A stretch of DNA of 64,000 nucleotides from Branchiostoma belcheri (Eukaryota; Chordata; Leptocardii; Amphioxiformes; Branchiostomatidae). Below are positions 1 to 55,564 of this stretch, piece by piece (position 1 is the stretch's first letter; each line of letters starts with the position of its first letter). Location: the NCBI RefSeq assembly GCF_001625305.1, contig NW_017804653.1, positions 1,028,410 to 1,092,409 of the forward strand, given 5' to 3'. The translations under genes were made by a program, and so were the position numbers. The notes under the pieces are model-generated. The model did no database searches, was not told the DNA's origin, and worked only from the letters and a program-made list of their open reading frames with translations.

Positions 1-552
1 ATCAGATTCTGTCCTTTTGGTTTCTAAATTCTATCATATTGTTTTTTTAAGTTTCATATGTCTGTTTTGTTTTCTTTATGATAATATGTTTTATGATTAT
101 CATAATGATTCTACTTCCTATTATTAATTAAGTGGTTTTCTTAGGTTTAATAGTTGAATAGAAATTATTATTTTCCTTTATTTTCTGGAAGAAATTAAGC
201 TTTAGCTAAGAGTGAAGATGGAAGACCAATCGCAGAATACATGTACAACAATGCCTCTTTTGTCAGTTCTGCACACTGAACCAAGAAACATAAATTTCAC
301 TGACTCAAGCTTGTAGATTTTGTATCTACACTATGGGTACCTTGAGGCCTCACACTGACTTACTTACAGCATAACATAGAACCCACCATAGCACATTCTT
401 GCTTTCAACAAAGTTATGTTGTGCATGCGATGTTCCCTTTCAGTGCTGTAAATTCTTTTGTCAATGCGTGCTATAACAGGGTCTGGCCACATCTTTTGGC
501 CTACCCTATGTTTGAATGCCACAATACAATATTTTTGTATCCTCGTTTACAG
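1..552 (+). other. intron sequence upstream of first visible EGF exon
   Basis: AT-rich non-coding sequence ending in the acceptor at 551-552. No EGF exon, RNA gene or clear repeat is seen. It is taken as an intron because the first visible exon already starts in phase 1 and lacks a start codon. Confidence 0.6.
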
Positions 553-44637
<44,085 letters not shown>

Positions 44638-45061
44638 CGGCTTTGGTAACCTTGTTTGGTGACATTCCCTTTTCTGAAACTTGAGTGATTGAGTCCCAGA
44701 AATATAAGACACTTCATTTATTTAAATCTTTTCATAGTTTAATCAACATTTACAAAGATACTGTTCAGGTGTAACATTGTTCGGAACTTGGTGCTTTTTT
44801 ATCGACATGTATAATGGCTACCTTTCTACTGTATCTCTCTGACTTGTGTTGGTACAAGAATTTGTGAATTTTGTAACTTTTGCTTTGAATTTTATAGTAA
44901 GTACAAGGACTTTGTAAAGTCTCCTTAAACTATAAACGCACAAGAAAATAACCAATATATAGACAAATATTATTTGTTGATGTTTGTGTAATTTGTAGTA
45001 GTAAATATGGTAACATAATTATGTACAATTGAGAGTTGAGGCCTGGGTGATTTGGTGATAA

Positions 45062-45067
45062 AATAAA
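45062..45067 (+). terminator. candidate poly(A) signal for isoform A
   Basis: AATAAA about 425 bp after the exon A stop, followed by TG-containing sequence. It ends transcription before exon B, as needed for mutually exclusive ends. Confidence 0.45.
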
Positions 45068-45686
45068 GTGACTTGACTATGAGTTATGTATAAAACTTAC
45101 TTATGATTAGATAGAAAGCTATGGCATAGATTACTTCTTCTATCATCTAGATGCTACTCTACATGTAGGTAAGTTTCATGCATATGTTTTTTTCCATAAC
45201 ATTTAGTCTGCGTTACATGTAATGAAATGTTCTAAGTAATTGACTAGAATCCATTGATAATATCAAAACACTGGTCATCTAAGATTTTATTAGACATTTT
45301 TAAAATCAGTTTTGAAATCTTACTGTAATAACTCATCTTCTAGATGATTCTAAAATGCAATGAATTTCTGAAAGTGCATTCTTCCTCCAGATTACTATAT
45401 TTTCAAGACTTTTCAGTTAACAGATTTGTCAAGACAAACACAATAATCCTATTTTAACATACCCTTTCCAAATCTCATTATTGTTTCCCTCATGTACTTT
45501 TAAATCTAAGGTCAACAAACATCTGTCCTCACTGACTGTACTGTAACCCAAAACATTTTGAGTGGCTCTCATGAGCCTTGTTTTGTGGTAACCTATGAAG
45601 TAAATAAAATAAAAATCTAAGGTGACCAGTGTTTAGAAAAGCAGTACCATCTTGGTGCTTACAGTAAAATATTTCTTTTATTTCAG

Positions 45687-45833
45687 CATTTCTAGGGTAC
45701 ACGGTGGAAAACGACTGGTTGTTAGGAGACAGCATCACCAATAGCAACTGGACGGGCGGGGCCATAGCCGACGTTCTGGAAGACTGTTTTCAGCCGGACA
45801 ACTTTCCTTTCAAGACAAACAATAGATGCATAG
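45687..45833 (+). CDS. terminal exon B1: first part of alternative C-terminal domain
   Basis: 147 bp, acceptor TTTATTTCAG, donor GTGAGA, phase 1-1. Encodes FLGYTVENDW, GDSITNSNWT (N-W-T sequon), CFQPDNFPF and ends at Cys-Ile. Aligns with the first 50 residues of exon A. It has no start codon, so it must be spliced from an upstream phase-1 donor such as EGF 63. Confidence 0.8.
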
Positions 45834-45879
45834 GTGAGACTTGTCTGGAGATATACATTTGTGTTGTACATATAATGGC

Positions 45880-45904
45880 ACAACTCTGTCCTTGGTGCTG
45901 AATT
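45880..45904 (-). promoter_or_regulatory. RE1-like site in the B1-B2 intron
   Basis: - strand GAATTCAGCACCAAGGACAG then AGTTG: complete left and right half-sites. It lies 50 bp inside the intron and just before the TATAG and 21-bp arrays. Confidence 0.35.
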
Positions 45905-45929
45905 CGCTATCCATGGTACATGCACTGTT

Positions 45930-46011
45930 ATAGTATGGTATAGTATAGTATAGTATAGTATAGTATAGTATAGTATAGTATAATATAGTATAGTATAGTA
46001 TAGTATAGTAT
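45930..46011 (+). repeat. (TATAG)n microsatellite
   Basis: About 16 units of TATAG/TAGTA with interruptions at TATGG and TAATA. Inside the B1-B2 intron. Confidence 0.9.
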
Positions 46012-46235
46012 CCTTTGTACTAACTACACTGTCCTTGGTACTGACTACACTATCATTGGTACTAACTACACTGTCCTTGGTACTGATTTCACTCTCCTTG
46101 GTACTGACTACACTGTCCTTGGTACTGATTTCACTCTCCTTGGTACTGACTACACTGTCCTTGGTCCTGATACTAATTACATTACTGACAGTGACACTAG
46201 TACTGTCCTTGGTACTGAATACACTGTCAATGTAT
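46012..46235 (+). repeat. 21-bp minisatellite with RE1-like core, about 10 units
   Basis: Unit ACTGTCCTTGGTACTGACTA C, 21 bp, alternating with a TTTCACTCTCCTTGGTACTGA form. The complement contains CAGTACCAAGGACAGT. The period equals the length of an RE1 element. Confidence 0.88.
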
Positions 46236-46559
46236 TTGACTGTTATTGAACACCAGTACTTTGTACTACTGTCACTACGTTTTTGGTCAACACAATGTTG
46301 CAAAATGTTACAAAAGTATGGTATATGATATAGGTTATTTACACAACTAGATTAAGTCTGCAAAAAGCAAAATGTTTCAGACAAGCAAAATGTTTCAGAC
46401 ATCATCAGTGATCTGTGAATGAGTCTTAGATGTGGAACTGTGGTTTGTCATGCTGCTGGAGACAGTTTACAATTTCGAAGAAGAACTTTATTTGACACAA
46501 CAAAAGTACAGCGGCTCTCGTAAGGTCTTATGATACTGATACTATCCTTGTTGTTCCAG

Positions 46560-47287
46560 GTGCGAGGGATGGAGGCCAGGCCATCTCCAACAGGCAGTAC
46601 CACTCCGGTAGGAAGTCCTGGCAGCTGAGGCGTGGGGACCTGTCCCTTGGGAAGGGAACCCCGTTCTCTCCCAGTCTGTCCGTGACAGCAGGACGCATGG
46701 ACGGGGAATATACCGCCGACGTGGACGCTTTCTACGCCTCGTTCTGGTTCCGTGCTACAAGGAAGAGAGGCGACAGTTCCCGTATCGCCGTCTGCGCGGG
46801 GAATCCGGACGGGACGCTCCGGGCGTCAAACTACCTCGAACTGTTTGCCACAACCAGTGGCGTCATCGTGAGAACAGCAGAAACGTACCCAAACTACACA
46901 TACTGCGCGAGAGTGAGAAATTGTGGCTACAGCGCACAGTTCCACTACGTACAGATCACCCCGCTGCTTAAACTGGACACCTGGCATCGCATAGAGATGA
47001 CATTCCAGGCCAGACCAGCTGATTATGCAGACGAGTGGAGTTATGTCATCAACAAAGTCTTCACTCACAGAGGAGGGGCGTACTTCCAAACAGCCCGGTA
47101 TGACCAGAGTTGGCCGTATGAGTATGTCAATAGACTCAAGTTCCAACCAAGACACCCCAATAGAAACCCTGCCTCCAAAGGATTTTATTTTGATGACATT
47201 TACTACAAGGCCTTTAGTTCATCAGATGTGAATTCAACAGCAGTAGACGAATATGGGACATCATTTGAAAGATATCCATTATATTAG
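46560..47287 (+). CDS. terminal exon B2: rest of alternative C-terminal domain
   Basis: Acceptor TTGTTCCAG at 46,558-46,559; 242 codons to TAG at 47,285-47,287. Begins GARDGGQAIS; then FYASFWFRAT, AVCAGNPDGTLRASNY, NYTYC, CGYSAQF, DTWHRIEMTF, FYFDDIYYKAF. About 70% identical to exon A by eye, four residues shorter in the segment before ITP. B1 plus B2 give about 290 residues. Confidence 0.82.
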
Positions 47288-47306
47288 CTAAGTATAGTAA
47301 TAGTAG

Positions 47307-47468
47307 TACTCTCCAAGCAGAGGTTTGGGCTTATTTTTGGCAAGTTTTTAGGCTATTTTATCTGGTGTTATGTTCGCATAAAAAAAAGATGCCAGTGCAA
47401 AAAAGAAAGCCAGATAAAAAAGCTTAAAAACATGCCAAAAATAAGCCCAAACCTCTGCTTGGAGAGTG
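47307..47468. mobile_element. 162-bp hAT-like hairpin, TCCAAGCAGAGG family, copy 2
   Basis: Ends TACTCTCC / GGAGAGTG, flanked by AATAGTAG on both sides (8-bp target duplication). Arms of about 70 bp pair, including CCAAGCAGAGGTTTGGGCTT. It lies 20 bp after the exon B stop, so it would be part of the isoform B 3' UTR. Confidence 0.8.
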
Positions 47469-47938
47469 AATAGTAGTATCTACTGCTTTATGTCACAAAA
47501 ACTGTTGAATGATCAATTCATTGATAGGTTTAAATTTTAACATGCTTTTTTATATAATGTAATAAGAGTGAATTAGAGAATCTTGTCAATCCGACATGCT
47601 GCTGTAAGTTATATAGTTATACATCTAAGATAGACTTTTTATTCTCGAGTGCCAAATTCCTCAACGAATGTGTCTTTATATTATGAATTACAAAGAAGGC
47701 AAAGAGCCATTTTTAAGCTATTGTTACTATTGTAATCTTCTATATTTAACTGTAAAAAAAATGTAGTGATCTATTGACACTATATTACTCACAAATGATG
47801 TAACTATTGATGTAAACAAAGACATAATTATCTGTGTGATTTTAACAGAGCAATCAACATTGATATTATATATATATAAATATAACCATGATTTGTGAGT
47901 GAAAATTTGATGTTGAGGATGGTGTCATACATTGCCAA

Positions 47939-47944
47939 ATTAAA
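47939..47944 (+). terminator. candidate poly(A) signal for isoform B
   Basis: ATTAAA (common variant) about 650 bp after the stop, followed within 40 bp by TTTGTTGTTATGTTTG, a GT-rich element. Confidence 0.35.
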
Positions 47945-47949
47945 TCAAG

Positions 47950-48455
47950 TTGGAGTAAGAAAATGTGCCTTTGTTGTTATGTTTGAGGTCTTTATTTGTT
48001 GATATTTATTCACTCAATTCCTTTACAGACTTGCAGATACAGATACCTTTGAATTTGAAATGATAGGGAACTCATCACCATGTACACATTCAATCCTGTT
48101 CTAGAGACAACCTGTAAAGGGTCAAAATGTGACCTCAGGACCCCTTAGCTCAACTGACTCTCCCTTAAAAAATGAAGATGCCTTTTTCGCTGTTTGTTAT
48201 TATGTTGTTCTGAGGCTGATTTCCCCTAGTTTTGCAGCTAAAGGTATGTAAATTGTGCTTCATACCTAAATTTGAACATTTCTAATTTAGATTTGTGTGC
48301 ATTAGCCCTAAAGTAAAGGCACTTGTTACTGTGGTCAATTGAGGAATAAAAAAAGCAACACAGCTGCAGAATACATAATGAGCTGTGGCATGTAATACTC
48401 TGGTTTTATCCAAGATGGTCCCATAGTTTTGTGTTTAAAATCCATGCATAGAACA
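47950..48455. other. intergenic, no gene seen
   Basis: AT-rich sequence with no supported frame or repeat. Confidence 0.4.
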
Positions 48456-48618
48456 TATCTACAAGCAGGTGATGGGAGGCTAAATAGTAACGTTTTCCTA
48501 TATGCCCGATTCTTCCGCAAACCGCCTTCCTAACGTAGTGGCAGCATACGGTTTGTGACAGAAACATCAGATAGGAAAACACTATGGTTAAGCCTCCCAA
48601 CATCTGCTTGGAGATAAG
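48456..48618. mobile_element. hAT-like hairpin, TCCAAGCAG family, copy 3
   Basis: Ends TATCTACAAGCAGGTGATGG and CTTGGAGATA inverted; GGGAGGC / GCCTCCC further in; TAACGTTTTCCTAT pairs with ATAGGAAAAC. ATAGAACA flanks at 48,448-48,455 and 48,619-48,626. More diverged inside than the other copies. Confidence 0.65.
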
Positions 48619-48625
48619 ATAGAAC

Positions 48626-48901
48626 ATGGCGGGAATAGAACATAACGCTACCGAGTTATTCGGCAGAAGAAAGCCGTCCTTGAGCAGAGGAGCGCGCTTC
48701 AAGGTTATAATTCCACAAAATAGCAGTGATGAGGAAACGTCAGACATTATGTCTTTCAATAAAAGTGTGAAACGAGTGGCGTTATGGTTTATATATAAGG
48801 CCGAGTTAGTATACTGTACAGTATTATCGTCGGGTTGCTGTTTAGAAATAGGTACAAAACGTTCAAAAAACGGTTGTGTTTACAAAACCACTGCAGTATA
48901 A
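48626..48901 (+). CDS. possible short coding exon, unrecognised
   Basis: ATG in good context (AACATGG) opening 91 residues beginning MAGIEHNATELFGRRKPSLS, with an acidic SSDEETSD. It starts at the very edge of hairpin copy 3. Codon composition and a charged N-terminus make a real exon possible, but no family is recognised and no downstream exon is found. Confidence 0.2.
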   Translation: MAGIEHNATELFGRRKPSLSRGARFKVIIPQNSSDEETSDIMSFNKSVKRVALWFIYKAELVYCTVLSSGCCLEIGTKRSKNGCVYKTTAV

Positions 48902-50263
48902 TGTGTAAAATGAGTCATTCTTTACATTTATACATACATTTGACAAACAGAAGGAAACCTAAGAAGTTTATGAATGAATATTAGTCCCACAGTAGAATAT
49001 TTTTCTAGCCTCAAGAAACGCGTGAATTTCGATATCTTGTCGCCAATTATTTCACTAGTAACCTAAAGAAAATAAAATGATTAGTTTTGGGCTTGTAAAC
49101 ACTTTTATAAAGTTATAATATCAAATTTTACGTAAAAACTGGAAACCCCCTCACGAGTTTCCGAGGTTTGGCCATTCCCAAATAGCCCAAATCCGCGAGT
49201 GGGCTAAATCTCCTAACTGTTACAGGTGGTCCCGATTTCTCACTTCCGGGTTTGACAGGCCGAAATTAGGGTCTCTTGGGGGTTACCAATTTTACTTGAT
49301 TGAGGCACAAGTTTTTCTTTTTCTAGGAAATGCTTGGCAGTTTCAATAAGCTTTCAACGGTTCTGTCGTATGTTTAATATTGTCTTCAAACGCCATGGAA
49401 AAGGAAAGCCGTACGTTAAAGTTTTTGTCGTATTTTTCGGTGAGTTCACGGTCTCCAAGTTTGCAGAATGCACAATTTTCTGAGAAACCGCGAAGCGAAG
49501 CCGCGCCACCCGGAAGCCGGCATCCTTACACATGTACAACTCTTTGCACCACAAAACGACAAACAATGAGCCGGGATAGCATAATTTCTACCACAAATAA
49601 CTTTATTTCATGACATAAACTTTCCATTCCTACATTTGAGGTGGAGAAATACTAGCTGGGGGATAAGCTTGGTGACTTCGGCGGGCGGGCGCGCGCCCGG
49701 CCGCGGCCGGTTGTTCGGAGGAAGCCGGTCTGCGCTCAGGCGCCCAGGATACATTTTTCAAGAAAAATGTCGGTAAAATGTGACTCTTCTCTGTCATGTA
49801 GAGTATCACATGGCTAGTGTGGTTTCTCTATGGTACGCTAGAGACAATAGTGTGTTAAAATACAACCAACTTACTACATCCAGACTATCGTAGGCTACAG
49901 GTATCTCTACGGCGCTGGGAGTACTGTCCGCCCGCCCAGGTAGACAAGAACGCTCCGCTCCGCTAGTACTTTCCGGGGTCAGTTTCAATCTATACTTCGC
50001 CTGTACATTTCGGCAATAATTAGAAATGGTCGTCCGGAATGATTTAGCATGTCAAGAGAGGCCTGTGCTATGGCTAAATGGCCTCGTATTTGAGTCCAAC
50101 CGGTCCACGGCGACACTCTGTCCCACAGTGTACTGCACCGGTAGTTGGGACTCTTGAGCCGGCCAGCGGAGTTCGCCTAGCCTTGGTGCTGGGCTGCTTT
50201 CCAGGGCGTACACAGGCCAGTCCATCGGCTCCAGTGCCAACATCACCCCGACCAATCTAATCT
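48902..50263. other. non-coding, GC-rich stretch
   Basis: A GC-rich island is at 49,675-49,745 (GCGGGCGGGCGCGCGCCCGG) and others at 49,480-49,520 and 49,920-49,980. This could be a CpG-type promoter area, but no start exon can be assigned. No confident coding frame. Confidence 0.35.
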
Positions 50264-50402
50264 GGACATTGCTCCGAAATTGGTACATTCCTCACAAAAT
50301 CGGACATTCCTCCAGGTTTGAGCGTACACTCCTCCAGGTGAGCGGACGTTCCTCCAGTTTTGAGCGTACATTCCTCCAAAATCAGTACACTTCTCCGCGT
50401 GA
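50264..50402 (+). repeat. about 20-bp degenerate minisatellite
   Basis: Seven units of the type GGACATTCCTCCAGGTTTGA, drifting between GTACATTCCTC, CGTACACTCCTCC and GGACGTTCCTCC. Confidence 0.75.
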
Positions 50403-51129
50403 TATTGGATATTTCGCCGACTCAGCTAGGCCCTTTCTGATTCACGGTACGGGCACGCTGTCTGACTCTGGGCTTGGCGTGTTATGGGCCTGGCATCCTG
50501 GCTTGGCTGAGCGATATCCGCCATTGGGTACGGCGAAAAAGTACAGGGTACGGCACGAATTACCGGGTACGGCTTGAAAGGAGTTTGATGGGGGTGACTA
50601 GGAACGCCGACCCGAAACAGGCGCCTAGCTCCGCGGCTGAGTGGCTTCCCGGACCGGTCCCTTCCTCTGAAGTTACTAATGCTGATAAATTAAATAAAAA
50701 CTATTTCGACTCAAGCAGTTCCTTCTCTTAGTTTTACTTTGTTGGTGACTGAAAATCGGTCCAGGCTTACGAAGTTACTAGCACGGTATCCAGTCTATCG
50801 TGGATCGCGCGGGCACTCCTCGGGGCGGTAGACTCTTTCCGCCGCCCGTTCTCAACCAGGCAACCGGTCGCTGTGGGCACCCGTTGTGTGTTTTGCGCGG
50901 TGAGAATTGTACCGTAACCGCGCAAAAATCCCACCGAGACATAGTTTAGTCAGGCAGCGGAGAGATACTAGTCTAAAGGGACCGCAGAGCCTCGAAGAGA
51001 GCCCACCCTGTCTACGATAGGACTCGGGATACGTTGCGAACACGTTACGAAAGTGAAGTGTAGTACATGGATCAAAAGCGGCCCCTAGCAGTCCGTTGCA
51101 TGACTGCAGCAATACGTTGGCTCAGTTCC

Positions 51130-51408
51130 TCCTATTACTGCAGTGATGTTTTATCGCCGTTGTGGGGCGCTTTTGATCCATGGCGCTTTTGATCCATTTT
51201 AACGTGTTAGAACTGTAGAAGCAGGGTTTCTTCCTGAACAGAAAGGTAAGTGATAAGGTAGTCAATTGATATTCTTTAAGCCTTATTGCCCCTATTACTG
51301 CAGTGATGTTTTATTGCCGTTGTGGGGCGCTTTTGATCCATGGCGATTTTAACGTACCGGAACTATAGAAGTAGGGATTCTTTCTGAATGCTAGTAGAAA
51401 GGTAAGTG
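51130..51408 (+). repeat. tandem duplication ending in splice-donor-like sites
   Basis: CCTATTACTGCAGTGATGTT then TTATCGCCGTTGTGGGGCGC then TTTTGATCCATGGCG recurs about 157 bp later. Each copy ends AGAAAG-GTAAGT (GT at 51,246 and 51,402). Possible duplicated first noncoding exon on the + strand. Confidence 0.6.
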
Positions 51409-51572
51409 AGGAAAGGTATAGAAAGGTAAGGCAGTCATTTGATTATTCTTTAATCCTCATTGATTTAAATAGAGAAATTCAATGCACTAAATAAAGGAAA
51501 ATAACAAGAAAAGATTGTAGCTTTCTGAAAGAAATTGATGGAAGGGGAGGGCGCCAGGAAAGACGTTAGCTA

Positions 51573-51776
51573 TACTCTCCAAGCAGATGTTTGGGGTTAT
51601 TTTTAGCGTGTTTTTGGGCTTTTTTTATCGGAGTTTCTCTTTTGCACTGCATTTTTTTCCACCAAACCTGAAATTGGGTTGGGTTTGGTGGAAAAAAATT
51701 CAGTGCAAAAGAGAAACCCCGATAAAAAAGCCTAAAAACACGCTAAAAATAACCCCAAACCTCTGCTTGGAGAGTA
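51573..51776. mobile_element. 204-bp hAT-like hairpin, copy 4
   Basis: TACTCTCCAAGCAGATGTTT left, exact complement type right, flanked by GTTAGCTA on both sides. The arms pair almost perfectly for about 90 bp, including TTTCTCTTTTGCACTG. Confidence 0.85.
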
Positions 51777-52441
51777 GTTAGCTACACAGAGGGTGACAAA
51801 ACACAAATTTACTGAATAGTTGATTAATCCAAAATGTAATTTTTGCATTATTGAGGATATTGTAAGGTATGTCATACTGAGAAACATTCGAGACAATATT
51901 TTGTTTAAAGCATAAGAGCAAATTGCAATTCAGGACTGTGTGAAGTAAAAGTGTATTGTGTTAAAACCCGTTAAAACCAACTGTAATTCTGTCATCTATT
52001 GAAATAAAAGATTAAAGGAATATTTTTGAGGTTGAATGATATATTTGTAAGCGAAATAATGATATAATGAAAATAGTGTTGATCTATTACGTTTTAAAGC
52101 TTTACAAAGAAATGCAAATTGTGATGATTCATTAACAAATGTGGGATCACACCGGTGTCTAATCTGATTTAATTACTTAATTGAGAATATGCAAATTCTG
52201 GTGATCTCTTGTCAGGTGGTAAGGCCACGCTTCAGGAAGACGGCATGGTAGGGAAAGAGCTCCGGTAAAATTCGTCTTGGAAGACGCGTTACGTCCGTTT
52301 TAGGTGGTGAGTCGCACTTAACGTTGTCCTTTATATAGTGGTTACTATTTGGACCGAACGTTTATTGATAACATGAAGCTAAAACACAGAATGGCGTAAG
52401 ATACATGTATTTGTAGCGCCGACGGTTCCCAGGGTTTAAGC
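51777..52441. other. intergenic stretch
   Basis: AT-rich; no gene or further repeat recognised. Confidence 0.4.
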
Positions 52442-52627
52442 TACTCTCCAAGCAGAGGTTTGGGTTGGGGGAATTTGGTGTGCTTTTTTTTAACTTTTTT
52501 TATTGGGGTTTCTCTTTTGCACTGGAATTTTTCTTTCATACAAGTGGGTGAAAGAAAAATTCCAGTGCAAAAGAGAAACCCCGATAAAAAAGCAAACCCC
52601 CAACCCCAAACCTCTGCTTGGAGAGTA
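52442..52627. mobile_element. 186-bp hAT-like hairpin, copy 5
   Basis: Same ends as copy 4; flanked by GGTTTAAGC (52,433-52,441 and 52,628-52,636). Shares TTTCTCTTTTGCACTG inner arms with copy 4, so these two are closely related. Confidence 0.85.
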
Positions 52628-53084
52628 GGTTTAAGCCTGCATTTAGCAAAGCGGCCGTTATGGGGCGCTTTTTTAAGAGCCGTTTTCAAAGCCTTTTATG
52701 GTAGTTTAGTCTACTCACCTTTTACTGTTTTATTTCAGCTGGGCTTACATGTATGCCAGCTTTTCCCACAATGTTCCATCAATATGACCTGTGCTTGAAT
52801 GTTGTTGAACTGATATTTGATAGTATGATAGTATGATGACACTGTCTTGTCTTGTCATATTGATTGTTATGATGTAATATTTTATGTGATATGTATTTTA
52901 TGTGATTTTCTATGGTCATGATACTCTATGTGTACCTTTGCTTGAATGTTCACTATTAAACAAAGCATAAAACTCCAGGACCCAATTCAAGTTTTAACGA
53001 ATTGCAAGTAATGTATGATGTTGTGCGTATTGTTATTTATTTAGCCTGTGAAATTTCTGACTGTGTATTTCTTTTACACCGTAG

Positions 53085-53242
53085 GCTTGACATTGTGGGG
53101 CTTGTCAGCTATCCTGTGTTCCTGTCCACATTCTTGGAGGACCTGCCTGTGTTCCTGTTCAAATTCTAGGAGGATTTGCCTGACAAGTGTTTCTGAGGGA
53201 CCTGTCACCTATCTACGAGACAAGAGAACATCGGACTTGACT
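53085..53242 (+). ncRNA. possible noncoding exon
   Basis: Acceptor CTTTTACACCGTAG and donor ACT-GTGAGT enclose 158 bp with a repeated CCTGTGTTCCTGT motif (two 36-bp halves). Could be spliced to donors at 51,246 or 51,402. No convincing protein. Confidence 0.25.
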
Positions 53243-55070
53243 GTGAGTCTACTTTCATTTCTGAACTCTTTCAAAAATGGGGTCTGCATGCCGCATTACG
53301 TAATCAACCGTTTTAGTTAATGCGAGCCGGGTCGTTCTATTCACCATTAAATGTAATGTATGTAATAAAACGTCCAGCCTGTACCATTAAGTGAATCGTA
53401 ATACGGGGTCGTTGCTCTGCAGAATTTCGCACCTTGCTATTTGCATAATTGAAGTCGAACAACTCTGATTTAATGTCAAGTGTAAATCGTGGTCGCTGCC
53501 TTATAAAAGTTAGCGCGCTAAGCGTGATCGGGACCTCCCATGCAGACCCCTAAAAATGACAATGAAAGATGTTGGGAAAGGGCTTTTGCGATCCTCTGAA
53601 TTTTTTGTTCTGAATACCATTGATGAAACTCATCAACTAGGCCCTCCCTGCTATTTGTTGTCATTTCTGAAAGAGTTCACATTCCTAACTAATACCTAGG
53701 TTAAGGTTGTGACTAATATTTTATTGCAAATATGACGGAGAACACAGTACATTTTCCTATTGAGGAGAGCACTTTTAATAATTGTCTGTTGTTTTATTCT
53801 GTATAGCAATGGGATATGTTTTCAACAGCATTTGTGATCAAACTGTTTTCCCTGATATCTTCATTATATGATCAACATCCACCCTTTTAAAAACCATTTC
53901 TATTATCATAATGACAATTGTCCTTCATGTGAAGAAGCAAATCTATATGGTGACACGAAAACAATCGATAAAGCAACAATTAACAATGTTAAGGCAAATA
54001 AAAGCATTCAACATGGAAAATTACTCTAAGATAAAATGAAGAGACATTTCATAATGATCATGAATTCTAGCTGTAATGTTTACTGGTGAAGATATACATG
54101 CACAGTCAAGATTTGGCATTTGTTGGTATCTGACAAAATTGTTTTCTGATTAAAAAAAAATACAAAAATAACTATGATTTGGAACAACAAGAGTACCAAC
54201 TTCAAGGTTTGTAACTTTCAAGGAAAGTCCAGAATATAATCTGTTCAAAACAACCACAAAACTGTATTATGATTTCACTTTTTAAAGTCCTTTCTGAAAA
54301 AGAAATTACTAGTAACTTTTGTGTGAAGAAATGACAATCGACATGATGAAGCAAGCAATTACTTAAAGCAAAAAAAGATGAAACATTCAAAGATGAAACA
54401 AAGACATTTTTGTGATGATGATGATCAAATGAATAAGTATATTGTATAATAAATTAAATGTTTTTCTTTGAAGAATCACATAATATCCACTTCTGACCTG
54501 GAATGTTCTAAATCTCTAAAATATAGTACATGTGTAAACATAGTAATTTGACGTACTATATCTTCCCACTGCAACGTGCTTGCAATTATGAATTTGCAAA
54601 AGGCACACGAAAAACATTAAAATCTAGACTCTGATTTACCTAAAATTATATACGTTTATCTCTGATCGTCAAATAACAAGCAGGATTATTCATATTAACA
54701 AAATATATATTAACAAAATATACAAAAACACATTATAGGTGTTCCACAGACTCTAACTTGAAGCAATGATGGAGTTGATTGCTGGGGAAATACTTTGGTC
54801 ACAAAATGATTGTTAGAAATATGTCCTATTTATGTACAGAAAATAGAAAAGGCAATGTTGTGCTTTCTTTCTGTAGAGTGAAATGTACTACAGGTAAGCT
54901 GTGTGTAATGTTTGAAGGGAGGAATTGAGTTAAGGAATCAGCAAAACAAAACACTTTTTGGAACGATTTAACTACTAAGGTAGCCGCTTTAAATGTAGTG
55001 ACGTCACAAATAGTTTAGGTAGTTAAATTAAACAGTAAGTAGATAGGTACAATAAGAGGTTAGATTGACC
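53243..55070. other. intergenic, no gene seen
   Basis: AT-rich with many poly-A runs in 54,100-54,450. I see no exon, RNA gene or clear repeat. Confidence 0.4.
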
Positions 55071-55071
55071 A

Positions 55072-55545
55072 GTGTCCAGCAGGTATGGCCTTGACAGTGA
55101 GTCAGGAATTATTTCCTGGTCCCGATGGTCTCTGCAAAAGATTTTCCAAGTTAAAAGTAGTCATTTCACAGATAGACAGGCTGTTGTAGGCTTTAGATGT
55201 AGTCCAGTCACTGTGAGAGGTCCAGTGACCAGCAGGTATGGCCTTGACAGTGGGTCAGGATCTCTTTCCTGGTCCCGGAGGTCTCTGCAACAGATCAACA
55301 TTAATACGAGAATTATATATACTCTCACACGTGACTTTCTAAGTTAAAAGTAGTCATTTCGCAAATAGACAGGCTGTTGTAGGCTTTAGATGTAGTACAG
55401 TCACAGTGAGAGGTCCAGTGACCAGCAGGTATGGCCTTGACAGTGGGTCAGGATCTCTTTCCTGGTACTGGAGGTCTCTGCAAAAGATCAACATTAATAC
55501 GAGGATCATATACTCTCACGTGACTTTCTAAGTTAAAAGTAGTGT
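55072..55545 (+). repeat. tandem repeat, 3 copies of about 155-195 bp
   Basis: Copies begin at CAGCAGGTATGGCCTTGACA near 55,077, 55,230 and 55,423. Shared parts are TTCCTGGTCCCGGAGGTCTC and AAGTTAAAAGTAGTCATTTC. The second and third copies have an insertion with ACATTAATACGAG. Confidence 0.85.
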
Positions 55546-55564
55546 GTTGTTTTAGAGAATGACC

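Noticed and set aside
45722..46328. Open frames with repeated STKDSVVSTK or LVLTTLSLVL on the two strands.
   Set aside because: The 21-bp unit is a multiple of three, so its frames stay open; they lie within the B1-B2 intron.
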